Positions 1 to 9,221 of a stretch of DNA of 64,000 nucleotides are shown piece by piece (position 1 is the first letter of the stretch; every line of letters begins with the position of its first letter). The notes beneath the pieces were generated by a model, which was not told where the DNA came from, did no database searches, and saw only the letters and a program-made list of their open reading frames with translations. Source of the stretch: JBDSLU01 sp963844435. Its GTDB lineage: Bacteria > Acidobacteriota > Vicinamibacteria > Vicinamibacterales > Vicinamibacteraceae. Where the stretch lies: positions 1 to 64,000 of the forward strand of contig CAWJOG010000018.1 of assembly GCA_963844435.1 (NCBI GenBank), in the 5' to 3' direction. Made by a program: the position numbers and the translations under genes.

Positions 1-1477
1 GTATCGGATCGTCACGGCGTCCAGCACCGCTCGCTGACGCGCGTACGTGACGACGTAGGGCGGGCGCTGCGGACGCGACAGCAGCTCGTTGGCGGCGTCG
101 TCGTTCTTGAACCGCTCGCGCACCGGATCCCAGTAGAGGCGCCGCTTGGCGCGCATCGCGATGTGGTGCAGCAGGCACGCCGAGCAGGCGCGGTGCGCCA
201 CTTCGACCGGCGCGATCGGCTGGCGCCGGCTGCGCACGCACTCCAGCCAGTTGCCGTGGTGCTGGCTGCTCTCGTAGAGATGGATCTCGTCCGGCCCGAT
301 CACCGACGTGATGATCGCCGGGTCGCTCGAGGCCAGCGCCGTGGCGTCCTTCAGCTTGGCGACCGGATCGCTCGCCGTCACCGTCTCGTTGCCGCGCGAG
401 ACGAAGATCCAGCCCTTGGTGCCGATGAACTTGATCCCGTTCGGGAAGTCGCCGCTCACGATCATGTGCACGCCGTTGGCGTAGAGCGCCTCGGTGCGGA
501 ACGCGCCGTGCACGTTCCACAGGCCCTGGGTCGGGAACTCCGCCGTGCCCCAGATCTCGACCGGGCCGGTGTACTCGGTGTCCATGCCCCAGTGCGCGCT
601 GTCGATGTGGTGCGCGCCCCAGCCGGTGATCATGCCGGCGCCGAACTGCTCGCAGCGCAGCCAGCCGGGACGCCCGTAGTCGTTCTGCGGATGGACGCGG
701 TCGATCGGCGTAGGGCACGACCGGCGTCGATCCAAGCCAGGCGTCGTAGTCGAAGCCGGCAGGCACCGGCGCCGGCGTCGGATCGCCGCCCGCCGGATCG
801 CCGGGCAGCCCGACTTCGACGGTCTTCAGGTCGCCGATGCGGCCGTTGCGGACCAGTTCGGCGGCATAGCGGAACTGGATGGTCGAGCGCTGCTGGCTGC
901 CGATCTGGAAGATGCGGCCGGAGCGGTGCACGGCGTCCGCCACCGCGCGGCCCTCGCTGATCGTCAGCGACGCCGGCTTCTGCAGGTAGATGTCCTTGCC
1001 CGCGCGGGCCGCCTCGATGGCCAGGATGGCGTGCTGGTGATCGGGCGTGCTGATGACGACGGCGTCGATGTCCGGGTTGGCCAGCAGCTCGCGGTAGTCG
1101 GTGTAGGTCGTGACGCCCGTGTAGGGCTGACCGGACTTCGCCGTGTAGGCCTTCTCGATCAGGACCTTGGCGTCCTCGACGCGCTTCTTGTCGAGATCGC
1201 AGGCCGCCACGACGCGGGCGATGTCGTGCCGCATGATGCCGGGCAGGTCGTGACCCCGCGAGATGCGGCCGGTGCCGATGGCGCCGACGTTGATCCGGTT
1301 CGACGGCGACGCGGCGCCCAGTACGGAGGACGGCACGATCGACGGAAAGCCGCTGGCGACCACCGTCGCGGCCAGCCCGGACCCGGCGGTGGCCAGGAAC
1401 GTGCGGCGGCTCGATTGGTTCGTGGTCGATGCGCGGCGGGTGCGCCCCGCCTGCGGCAGGGTGATTTTGTTCGGCAT
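1..1477 (-). CDS. Gfo/Idh/MocA family oxidoreductase, Tat-type signal (3' end cut by window; one frameshift)
   Basis: Predicted secreted NAD(P)-dependent oxidoreductase. The N-terminus carries a twin-arginine type leader (SSRRTFLATAGSG). A Rossmann nucleotide-binding start (NVGAIGTGRISRG) follows, then the family motif for the sugar-binding half (YLQKPASLTISEGRAVADA) and a C-terminal half with RVHPQNDYGRPGWLR and GMITGWGAHHIDSAHWG. The start is the ATG at 1477. The reading frame changes near 710-712, where one extra base separates the first half (ending about TPVVP) from the second (starting TPIDRVHPQ). Each half is clean on its own side, so this is either an assembly indel or a recent mutation. 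The C-terminus runs to the window edge and no stop is seen. In this group such proteins usually act on sugars or sugar acids; the substrate is unknown. Confidence 0.85.
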   Translation of the reverse strand, partial: MPNKITLPQAGRTRRASTTNQSSRRTFLATAGSGLAATVVASGFPSIVPSSVLGAASPSNRINVGAIGTGRISRGHDLPGIMRHDIARVVAACDLDKKRVEDAKVLIEKAYTAKSGQPYTGVTTYTDYRELLANPDIDAVVISTPDHQHAILAIEAARAGKDIYLQKPASLTISEGRAVADAVHRSGRIFQIGSQQRSTIQFRYAAELVRNGRIGDLKTVEVGLPGDPAGGDPTPAPVPAGFDYDAWLGSTPVVPYADRPRPSAERLRASRLAALRAVRRRHDHRLGRAPHRQRALGHGHRVHRPGRDLGHGGVPDPGPVERARRVPHRGALRQRRAHDRERRLPERDQVHRHQGLDLRLARQRDGDGERSGRQAEGRHGAGLERPGDHHVGDRAGRDPSLREQPAPRQLAGVRAQPAPADRAGRSGAPRLLGVPAAPHRDARQAAPLLGSGARAVQERRRRQRAAVASAAPALRRHVRASASGAGRRDDPI

Positions 1478-1568
1478 CTGGAGTCCTCGGCTCAAGTAAC
1501 GCCCATGCTACCGCGATCGCTTACGGAGACGCCCGTCTCCTCGCCGGATCCGGCCAGGTTGCCGGTGC

Positions 1569-1703
1569 GTGGACATCGCCACCGCCCTCGGCTGCCCGAC
1601 CCCGAACGCCGCCCGCGTCACCGTCGGCCGGGCCCTGCACCGCATGGCCGAGCACATGGCCGCACCGGCCGCCGGCGGGACGGCGCCGCGCCGGCGTTCC
1701 TAG
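1569..1703 (+). pseudogene. Remnant of sigma factor region 4 (3' fragment only)
   Basis: An open frame ending in TAG at 1701 translates to VDIATALGCPTPNAARVTVG followed by RALHRMAEHMA. This closely matches the region-4 helix-turn-helix of the intact sigma factor just downstream (YDVIAARLGKPTPNAARVAV). No regions 1-3 precede it: upstream codons read as unrelated Arg/Cys-rich sequence. It therefore looks like the decayed 3' end of a duplicated sigma gene in the gap 1478-1896. Nothing else is recognised in that gap apart from the ribosome-binding site of the next gene. Confidence 0.6.
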
Positions 1704-1896
1704 CCGACACCGGCGGCGTGTCGCTATTTCCGTCTCCTTCCCGCTTCTATCAGTAGGGCGCCTCGCCTGTCTGGTCGGTAACGTTTCGGCGCCGGTCGCG
1801 TTCTCTAGGAATGTCGCCGGGGCCGGCGAAGGGCAGCCGCCCCACGGCTGCCACGGGCGATCGCGATCCGATTGCCCGGCGGGAAAGGAGCTTCGT

Positions 1897-2556
1897 GTGA
1901 CGGAATCGCCTGCGTCGTTCGATCCGTTGGCCACGGTGGAGCTCGTCGAGCGCGCCCGCGGGGGCGACGAGACGGCGTGGGAGATCCTGATGCGGCGCTA
2001 CCGCGTCCCGCTCCAGCGCTTCGCCCGGAGCCGCCTCGCCCGGCAGGCGCACCGCCTCGCCGACACCGACGACGTGGTGCAGGACGTCACGATCAACGTC
2101 TTCCGCCGCCTGCACCGGATCGAGCTGCGCTTCCCGGGCGCGCTCCTCGCCTACCTGCGGCGGTCGGTGTCGAACCGGGTTGCCGACGCGCACCGCCGCG
2201 CCGTCCGCCAGGGCCCGACGGCGACGCTCGACGACAACGTGCCGGACGGTCACCAGTCGCCGCTCGACGCGACCATCGAGAGCGACAAGGTGCGCGTCTA
2301 CCGGACAGCCCTCCGGGCGCTCTGTCACGACGACCGCCTGGCCATCGTGATGCGCCTCGAGCGCGGCGAGAGCTACGACGTCATCGCCGCCCGGCTCGGC
2401 AAGCCGACGCCGAACGCTGCCCGGGTCGCCGTGGCGCGCGCGATGTTCAAGCTCGCCAAGCAGATGGGGGCGGCTCCATCGCCAGCCGTCAGGCCTGCGG
2501 CGGCGGCATCGCCGTCATCGCCGCCTGCTTCATCTGGCGGGCGGTCATGTCCTTGA
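1897..2556 (+). CDS. ECF-type sigma-70 family RNA polymerase sigma factor
   Basis: A 219-residue sigma factor. Region 2 spans roughly residues 10-85, including LADTDDVVQDVTINVFRRL, which corresponds to the -10 recognition helix and core-binding part. Region 4 spans roughly 135-190, with the helix-turn-helix ESYDVIAARLGKPTPNAARV. The GTG start at 1897 is supported by a strong ribosome-binding site (AAAGGAG, about 7 nt upstream). The last ~35 residues are low-complexity Ala/Pro/Ser and overlap the 3' end of the convergent VOC gene by 68 bp, so they are probably just read-through to the first stop. No anti-sigma gene is adjacent. A decayed copy of its region 4 lies directly upstream. Confidence 0.85.
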   Translation: MTESPASFDPLATVELVERARGGDETAWEILMRRYRVPLQRFARSRLARQAHRLADTDDVVQDVTINVFRRLHRIELRFPGALLAYLRRSVSNRVADAHRRAVRQGPTATLDDNVPDGHQSPLDATIESDKVRVYRTALRALCHDDRLAIVMRLERGESYDVIAARLGKPTPNAARVAVARAMFKLAKQMGAAPSPAVRPAAAASPSSPPASSGGRSCP

Positions 2557-3112
2557 GGTGCGTGGCGATCGCCCAGACGTGGCCGAACGGATCCTCGACC
2601 TGGCAGTAGCGATCGCCCCAGAACATGTCCATCGGCGGCATGACGCCGGTGGCGCCGGCGGCGACGGCGCGGGCGTAGACCCCGTCGACGTCCTTCACGT
2701 AGAGCATGACGCCGGAGCTGGTGCCGCCCAGGTTCTTCGGCGTCTTGCGGACCGGGCCCGGCCCCATCGGCGGCTGCTCGTCGGCCAGCATCAGGATGGA
2801 ATCGCCGATCTTGAGTTCGCCGTGCATGATGACGCCGCCCGGGCCGTCCATCATCAGGCCCGGCCTGGCGCCGAAGGCCTTGACGTAGAACGCCACCGCA
2901 TCGGCGGCCGGGCTGACGATCAGGTGCGGGGTCAGCGAGCCGTACGCGGCGGGCACGGCCTGGGCGCGCTTCGGACGTGACGCCTTGCGTGCCGCGGCTC
3001 GAGCCGGCTTCCGCACGGCCTTCGCGGCGGCCTTGGTCACGGTCTTCGTCCGCGCACGGGCAGCGGTCTTCTTGCGCGACGCGGGGCGGGCGGCCTTCTT
3101 CGAACGAGCCAT
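2489..3112 (-). CDS. VOC-family (glyoxalase/PhnB-like) protein with Lys/Arg/Ala-rich N-terminal tail
   Basis: The C-terminal ~140 residues form a vicinal-oxygen-chelate domain of the PhnB/YP-like type: SLTPHLIVSPAADAVAFYVK, then GGVIMHGELKIGDSILMLAD and the closing DRYCQVEDPFGHVWAIATHL. The first ~55 residues (MARSKKAARPASRKKTAAR and onward) are histone H1-like, very basic and alanine-rich, as in bacterial DNA-associated tails. The ATG at 3112 is preferred over an upstream in-frame ATG at 3148 because GAGGAG sits just ahead of it. The function is unknown: such domains occur in dioxygenases, lyases and resistance proteins, and the tail suggests nucleoid association. Confidence 0.8.
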   Translation of the reverse strand: MARSKKAARPASRKKTAARARTKTVTKAAAKAVRKPARAAARKASRPKRAQAVPAAYGSLTPHLIVSPAADAVAFYVKAFGARPGLMMDGPGGVIMHGELKIGDSILMLADEQPPMGPGPVRKTPKNLGGTSSGVMLYVKDVDGVYARAVAAGATGVMPPMDMFWGDRYCQVEDPFGHVWAIATHLKDMTARQMKQAAMTAMPPPQA

Positions 3113-3199
3113 GGCGTTCTCCTCTCGACGTGTGCCGGCGCGCGACATGCCAGCGGTGATTCGGGGCGTCGACAGGATAGTGATTCGCCGGCGGCCCGT

Positions 3200-4597
3200 C
3201 TACGAGCCGACGCGCGCGGCGAGGGCATCGCGCTTGTCGCGGACGTCGGCGTCGCTGAGGCCGAGCGCCACGGCCAGCTCGAAGTCGCCCAGCGCGCCGG
3301 CGAGATCGCCCTGCGCCTCGCGCAGCACGGCGCGGAGGTAGGCGGCGATGGGGCGCCACTCCCCCGCCGGCGGCTCGAGCGGATCGCGGCCGAGGACCGC
3401 GCCGAGGTCGGCGGCGGCCTCCTCGAACCGGCCGAGGCCGAGCCTCGCCCAGCCGCGCCACAGCTTCGTCTCCTCGTCGTGCAGCCCGAGCCGGCAGGCT
3501 TCGTCGAAGCTGGCTTCGGCGGCCACGAGGTCGCCCGCGTCCATCGCCCGCCGGCCGCGGCGCTGCGCCTCGCGCGCTTCCCGCGGCAGCAGGATCCGGC
3601 CGAGCGCCTGGCTGACTTCGTCGAAGACGCCCTCGATCGAGTTCGGCGTCACCCGCAGGGAGTCGCCGCGCTCCGCCGCCAGCGTGATCGCCGCCAGGCA
3701 CGCCGACATCAGCAGCACCGTGCCGTGCGGCCAGTCCGCGTCGCTCGGATCGTAGCGGACGACCGGATCGCGGCCGACGTGGGCGGGGACGGCGACGGCG
3801 CGATCCTCGGACACGACGATCACGCCCAGCTTGCCGAGCGCCTGCCCAGCGCCGATCTGGCAGGCGACGGCGTGATCGAGCTCCGAGACGTCGGCCCAGA
3901 TCAGGCCGGCCTTCCCGATGAGGGCGAGGAGAAGATCGGCGTGCTCCGCCCCGGCCAGGCCGCCCCAGGCGCGAAAGGCGCGGTAGCCGCAGTGCTCGAG
4001 GGCCGGCCGACAGAAGCTCGCGTAGTAGCCGGCATAGGGCGCCGTGAACGGCATGACGACGAACGCCGTGTCGCCCTCGACGGGCAGGCGCGCGACGATG
4101 TCGCGCAGGTAGCCGAGCGACGGCGCCAGCACGCGATCGGGGTCGGCCTCGTGCGCCGGCACGGCGAAACGCGCCGGATCGATCGGCGGCAGATCGTAGA
4201 CGGCGCGCAGGCGCTCGATCTCGCTCAGCATCGTCGCCGCCGCCTCGGCGTCGGTCCGCGACGCCACGCCGTAGTGCGTCAGCAGCCCGCCGAGGATGGC
4301 GAACTCGGCAAGTTCACGCGAGCGTTGGGCGAGACGCGGCAGGATCGCCGACAGAACGCCGGCGTAGGTGACGCCACCGCGATCGAGCGGCGACTCCGGG
4401 ATCGCCACGTCGACGTCGACCTCGCGCAGGAACTCGAGGAGGCGGCCGCGGCGTTCACCGTAGCGGGGCGCGCCGCACGCGGCGAAGGCGAGCGAGAGGA
4501 ACTGGCCGAGCAGAAAACCGTTGTAGCGGCAGGACAGCGGCGACGTGCGGGCCACCGACGGTGCGTCTCCGGGATCCTCTTCGTCGGGTCGTGCCAT
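3200..4597 (-). CDS. Deoxyribosyltransferase/TIR-like domain protein with C-terminal TPR repeats
   Basis: A 465-residue cytosolic protein with no signal peptide. Residues ~1-160 are helical and unassigned. Residues ~175-275 contain DTAFVVMPFTAPYAGYYASF and then GLIWADVSELDHAVACQIGA followed by GQALGKLGVIVVSED. That is the layout of the nucleoside 2-deoxyribosyltransferase-like/TIR-like Rossmann family (MPF motif, then xxADxx...GxAxALGKPVI). Residues ~345-460 are TPR-like helices (AEASFDEACRLGLHDEETKL, GRFEEAAADLGAVLGRDPLE). The start is ATG 4597 with GAGGGA upstream. This fold is used in nucleotide salvage and in NAD-consuming or nucleotide-signalling immunity proteins. Which role applies here is not shown by the sequence, and no obvious partner gene is adjacent. 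Confidence 0.6.
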   Translation of the reverse strand: MARPDEEDPGDAPSVARTSPLSCRYNGFLLGQFLSLAFAACGAPRYGERRGRLLEFLREVDVDVAIPESPLDRGGVTYAGVLSAILPRLAQRSRELAEFAILGGLLTHYGVASRTDAEAAATMLSEIERLRAVYDLPPIDPARFAVPAHEADPDRVLAPSLGYLRDIVARLPVEGDTAFVVMPFTAPYAGYYASFCRPALEHCGYRAFRAWGGLAGAEHADLLLALIGKAGLIWADVSELDHAVACQIGAGQALGKLGVIVVSEDRAVAVPAHVGRDPVVRYDPSDADWPHGTVLLMSACLAAITLAAERGDSLRVTPNSIEGVFDEVSQALGRILLPREAREAQRRGRRAMDAGDLVAAEASFDEACRLGLHDEETKLWRGWARLGLGRFEEAAADLGAVLGRDPLEPPAGEWRPIAAYLRAVLREAQGDLAGALGDFELAVALGLSDADVRDKRDALAARVGS

Positions 4598-4703
4598 GCG
4601 TCCCTCTGGCCACTACAAACTGTTCGGAACGGTCCAGGCGAACAGGTCGGCGCGCGGCCGACAAAAGTCGCCGCGGCCGAGCGCGGGGTGTCGGGGAAAC
4701 GAT

Positions 4704-5699
4704 CTACGAGCTGGGCGGCTTCCAGCCGGCCGGCCGATGCGACGGACCAGCGACCACGGCCACCGGCGCCAGCGAGCGGAAGTAGCGATACAGGCTGCGC
4801 ACGTCGGCGTCGGTCATCTCGGCGAAGTTCTCCCACGGCATGCTCGATCCCGGGAACACCTTGCCGCCGCGGAAGCGGGTGACGAACGTCGCCTCGTCCC
4901 ACGCCGCGAGCGGGCTGCTCTTCGCGTCCGGCGTCAGGTTCGGGGCCTGGATTTCCGAGGCTGGATCGGTGTCGTCGGGCTCGACGTCGCCGCCGCTGAA
5001 CGGCGGGGCCGTCTCGACGAAACCGGCCATGGCGTCGTGCTTCGTATGGCAGAAACGGCACGCGGCCGGCCCGTTGGCGAGGTAGGCGCCGCGGGCCGCG
5101 CTTGGCTCCGCCACGGCCGGCACGTACGGTGGCGGCACCTGCGTCGCGGGCTTCAGCTTCGTGGCCGCCAGGTACTTGCCGACCAGGCCCCAGACCTCCG
5201 GCTCCTCCTCGCGGCGCACCGGAGCGAAGGTCCGCACGTAGGAGATCAACGCGGTGAGGTCCTCGTCGGCGATCGGTCCGACGGCGAGTTTCATGAACGG
5301 CAGGAACCGGCCCTGGTGATCGACGCCGCTGCGGACGACGCGGGCGAGATCCGCGTCACTCTGCGCCCCGACGCCGGTCTCCCGATCGGACGTCAGGTTG
5401 CGCGCGACGAAGGTGCCGAACGGGCCGGCGTGGAAGATGAGCCCTCCCGCCATCGGGAAGCGGTCGCCGCGTTTGCGCTTCGGCGCCGTGGGGCCGTGGC
5501 AGATCGAGCAATGGGCCACGGCGTTGAAGACGTATTCGCCGTGGGCGATCACCGCCGGATCGGTCGACGCCACGATCGCCGGGCGGGCCATCGCCGAATA
5601 GTCCCCGTTCCAGGTCGCGCTGACCCAGGCGTAGGCCACGCCGCCCAGCGCGAGGACCACCGCCACGACGATGCCGAGCCACCTGAAGAGTCGCCTCAT
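4704..5699 (-). CDS. Di-haem cytochrome c, membrane-anchored
   Basis: The ATG at 5699 gives an N-terminal membrane anchor/signal (RRLFRWLGIVVAVVLALGGV) and places the rest in the periplasm. There are two class I cytochrome c domains, each with a CxxCH haem site: CSICH in the first and CRFCH in the second. Candidate distal Met ligands lie downstream (for example RFLPFMKLAV and KVFPGSSMPW). Tandem-domain proteins of this kind pass electrons to alcohol or sugar dehydrogenases or to terminal oxidases. No dehydrogenase is adjacent, so the partner is unknown. It is divergent from the metallopeptidase at 5764, with about 65 bp between starts. Confidence 0.85.
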   Translation of the reverse strand: MRRLFRWLGIVVAVVLALGGVAYAWVSATWNGDYSAMARPAIVASTDPAVIAHGEYVFNAVAHCSICHGPTAPKRKRGDRFPMAGGLIFHAGPFGTFVARNLTSDRETGVGAQSDADLARVVRSGVDHQGRFLPFMKLAVGPIADEDLTALISYVRTFAPVRREEEPEVWGLVGKYLAATKLKPATQVPPPYVPAVAEPSAARGAYLANGPAACRFCHTKHDAMAGFVETAPPFSGGDVEPDDTDPASEIQAPNLTPDAKSSPLAAWDEATFVTRFRGGKVFPGSSMPWENFAEMTDADVRSLYRYFRSLAPVAVVAGPSHRPAGWKPPSS

Positions 5700-5763
5700 G
5701 CCGGGAAAAGCTAACACGACCGTGGTGCTGTTACGCTTGGGCGCTAAAAAAAATGGAGGCGAC

Positions 5764-7834
5764 GTGGATCGCAGATTCGTGCAGATTGTGGCGCTCACCG
5801 GCCTCGTCGCGCTGGCGCCGGCGATGACCGCGCACGCCGACCCCTACGGCGACGCCGCCACCGCCGCGAGCGCCGCCCTCGTCGCACGCCATGGCGAGGC
5901 GGAGCGCGCCCGGATCGCGCGCGGCCTCGCCCAGGTGCAGCGCGCGTGGCGCGCCGATGACGGCGATCCGGCCGCCTTCCGCGCCTTCGTCGAAGCCGAG
6001 TTCCTGCCCCAGGGGCCGGCACTCGACGCGGCCTTCGCGCGGCTCGAATCGGCGTTCGAGCGCGTCGACGGCTACTTCAACGCGCTGGGCCGGCACCTGC
6101 GGCGCGGCCTCGACCTGGCGATCGGGCCCGAGCTCCCGATCGACGCACGGCTCGGCGCCTGGGATCCCTCGAGCCACGTCACCGACGACCTGTTCTCGAC
6201 GCGGATCGCGTTCGTCGTCCTGCTCAACTTCCCGCGCAGCACCCTCGCCGAGCGGCTGCGCGACGGCCAGCAGTGGAGCCGGCGGCAGTGGGCGGAAACA
6301 CGCCTCACGGGCCGCGTCGCCCTGCGCGTGCCGGCCGCGGCGCAGGCGAAGCTCGCCGATGCGCGGGCTGCCGCCGAGGCCTACATCAACGGCTACAACC
6401 TGCGCGCGCATCACCTGCTCGCCCGCGACGGCCGCCGTCTGTTCCGGCCGAAGCTGCGCCTGATCAGCCACTGGAACCTGCGCGACGAGCTGAAGGGCGC
6501 CTACGCGGACGCCGACGGGCTCGATCGCCAGCGCATCATCGCCGCGGCGATGGACGCGAATCGTCCGGCAGACGATCCCGGCGGCCGTGATCGACAACCC
6601 CGCGCTCGACTGGACGCCGGAGACCGGCGCCGTCGCCGTCTCGCCGGTCAAGGACGACGCGCCGTTGCCTGGCGCCGCCGCGACCGCCAGCACCACGCGC
6701 GAGGCGGACGTCCGCTACGCGCGGTGGAAGGGGCTGTTCGACGCGGAGCGCGAGATCGACCGCTTTACGCCCGACTTCCCCACCTTCATCGACCGCAAGT
6801 TCGAGATCGAGCGCGAGATCCCGGCGGCCGAGGTCGAGCAGCTGCTGCGCGCCGTGCTCGAGGCCCCCGTCGGGGCGCGTGTCGCATCGCTGATCAGTGC
6901 CCGGCTGAAGCGCCCGCTCGAGCCGCACGACATCTGGTACGCCGGTTTCAAGCCGAGCGCCGGCATCAGCGAGTCGGCGCTCGATGCGAAGACGCGCGAG
7001 CGCTACCCCACCGCGGAGGCCTTCGCCAAGGACCTGCCCCGCATCCTCACCGGTCTCGGCTTCACGCCCGACCGCGCCCGTTTCCTCGCCGACCGCGTCG
7101 CCGTCGAACCGTCCCGCGGCTCCGGACACGCGCTGGGCGCGCGGATGCGGGACGACAAGGCGCACCTGCGGACGCGCGTCAACGCCGACGGCATGGACTA
7201 CAAGGGCTACAACATCGCCGTGCACGAGCTCGGACACAACATCGAGCAGGTCTTCTCGGTCACGACGATCGACCACACGCTGCTGCAGGGCGTGCCCAAC
7301 AACTCCTTCACCGAGGCCCTGGCGTTCCTGTTCCAGCAGCAGGACATGGCGCTGCTCGGCATGCCGGCGACCGGCGCCGGCCGCGACGCCGAGGCCGTGC
7401 TCGAGGCGTTCTGGAACGCGCGCGAGATCGCCGGCGTGTCACTCGTCGACATCGGCGCCTGGCGATGGCTCTACGCGCACCCCGACGCGTCGCCGGCCGA
7501 GTTCCGCGAGGCGGTGGTCCAGCTCGCGCAGGAGGTGTGGAACCGCTACTACGCGTCGCTCCACGGCACGCGCGACGTCACGCTGCTGGCCATCTACTCG
7601 CACATGGTCAACAACGAGATGTACACGCCGGACTACACGCTGGCCCACCTCGTGGCCTTCCAGATCCGCGCGCACTTCGACAAGTTGGGCGGCCCGATGG
7701 GGAAAGAGTTCGAGCGCGTGGCGCAGATCGGCGCGGTCACGCCGAACGAATGGATGCGCCAGGCCGTCGGCGCGCCCCTCAGCGCGACCCCGCTCGTCGA
7801 GGCTGCGGAGAAAGCGTTGACCCAGGTGAAGTAA
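5764..7834 (+). CDS. Secreted HExxH zinc metallopeptidase (one frameshift)
   Basis: The GTG start at 5764 follows GGAGG by 4 nt and gives a signal peptide (VQIVALTGLVALAPAMTAHA). The N-terminal half is open from the start to about 6560. The remainder continues in another frame from ...IVRQTIPAAVIDNPALDW onward; one extra A at about 6558-6561 explains the switch. The zinc motif HELGH is encoded at 7223-7237 (YNIAVHELGHNIEQVF), and a candidate third ligand region is NSFTEALAFLFQ about 20 residues later. Total length would be ~690 residues, consistent with a gluzincin-type peptidase, possibly M3-like. The exact family and the substrate are not assigned. Confidence 0.75.
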
Positions 7835-7941
7835 CGCGCGCGCTGGAGCGGAACGCCTGATGCGGCGCAGGTATTCCCGCACCGCTTCGGGGCGTCTCCC
7901 GCTACGGGCCTACCCGCTACGGCATGGCTCCGGGACGTCTC

Positions 7942-7965
7942 GCCGCCGGCACCGACGCCGGCGGC
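7942..7965. terminator. Hairpin between convergent genes
   Basis: A perfect 9-bp inverted repeat (GCCGCCGGC, 6-nt loop, GCCGGCGGC) lies between the stop of the metallopeptidase and the stop of the convergent secreted hypothetical. There is no T-tract. It is likely a shared transcription stop for both strands. Confidence 0.5.
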
Positions 7966-7979
7966 CGGCTCCGTACGCG

Positions 7980-8804
7980 CTACTTGAGGGCGAGGCCCGT
8001 CTTGATCTTGAACGGCACCTTCTGCTCGCGCAGGCCCTGCCACATGTCGACCTCGATGGTGACCGCCGGCCCGGCGCCCTTGATGCGGTAGCCGATCGAC
8101 GCGTCGTCGTTCATGTAGCCGCGGCTGGTGCGATCGGCCTCGAGCGGCTTGCCGGTCGCGTCCATGAACTTCACGTCGCGGATCGTGTAGAGGACCGAAC
8201 GCGGCAGCGCCAGCTCGATCGTCGTGTCCTCGCCCGGCGTCACCTCGGCGAGCGTGACGGTCGACGTCCCCAGCTTGAACGTCTTGCCCTTCTCGAGCTT
8301 GACGTTGGCGATCTTGGTCGGCTTCGAGCCAGGCGACGCCGAGAACACCAGCGTCCCCTCGGCCAGGACCGCGGTGGCCGCGGCGGCCGGCCGCAGCCGC
8401 GACTCGATTTCAATCAGGCCGACCGAGCCGTCGTCGCTGGTCTTCGGGAACGACCCGTACTGCGCCTGCTCGCCGAGGTCCGTGCCGGCGTCATCGGTCA
8501 CGGAGGTCAGCAGGCAGTTGTCCTCGTCGAGCTCGACGATCCCCTGCCCGGCCGGCATCTTGATGGCCAGGGCGACGGCGATGCCAGGCGTCTCGTTGAA
8601 GGCGCGGATCTCCTCGCGGTTCTTGCCGAGTCCTGCCCCGATGATGCGGAGGCCGACGACGCTGATCTCCGGCGGCGGCCCGGGGGGTGGCGCCGGCGCC
8701 GCGGCGGCGGGCTTGGCCGGTCGCTTGCTCTGGGCGCCAACGGATGACGTGGACATGGCCGCGACGGCGGCGATCAGCCCGAGCGTGACGAATCGAGTCC
8801 TCAT
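7980..8804 (-). CDS. Secreted hypothetical protein
   Basis: A 274-residue protein with a clear signal peptide (RTRFVTLGLIAAVAAMSTSS, then VGAQ). A proline/alanine-rich linker follows (APAPPPGPPP), then a predicted beta-rich domain (ISVVGLRIIGAGLGKNREEI ... SVTDDAGTDLG). The start is ATG 8804, preceded by GGAGAGG; the in-frame Met further upstream lacks a ribosome-binding site. I do not recognise the family. The gap 8805-9221 upstream (417 bp) is the divergent region shared with the bactofilin, and I see no gene in it. Confidence 0.7.
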   Translation of the reverse strand: MRTRFVTLGLIAAVAAMSTSSVGAQSKRPAKPAAAAPAPPPGPPPEISVVGLRIIGAGLGKNREEIRAFNETPGIAVALAIKMPAGQGIVELDEDNCLLTSVTDDAGTDLGEQAQYGSFPKTSDDGSVGLIEIESRLRPAAAATAVLAEGTLVFSASPGSKPTKIANVKLEKGKTFKLGTSTVTLAEVTPGEDTTIELALPRSVLYTIRDVKFMDATGKPLEADRTSRGYMNDDASIGYRIKGAGPAVTIEVDMWQGLREQKVPFKIKTGLALK

Positions 8805-9221
8805 GACCTCTCCGTTTCCAGGAATCCTCTCGCGCACGCGCTCCGGACACGACGCCACCGGACCATTCGCGCACAAGTGGTCGAACCACTTCCAGGCGGG
8901 CTCATTGTAGCCTCAGCCGCAGTCGGCCTGCGACGGCGCCGAGACCCGGCGCCGCGGCATCCGACAGGAGAACGACACCATCGCCGACTTCTGCAGCGCC
9001 GGACAGCTCCGTGGACGCCGGCTCGTTCGTGCAGGCGCACGCACGGAATCGTCATCGGGGAGTCGTCTTTCCGACACGGATCCGCCCGGTTCGGCGCGGG
9101 AAGTGTAAGTACGGGCGACGGCGCGGCTCGTGCACTGGCAGGCGCCGCACGGCGCACGGGTTCGTCACGGCGCGTCCCCTGATCGAGGACGAACCCACGC
9201 GCGCACTGGATGGAGGCACGA

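Noticed and set aside
7880..7935. Short direct repeat (CCCGCTACGG twice) after the metallopeptidase
   Set aside because: Only two imperfect copies 16 bp apart; no sign of a repeat family or CRISPR-type spacing.
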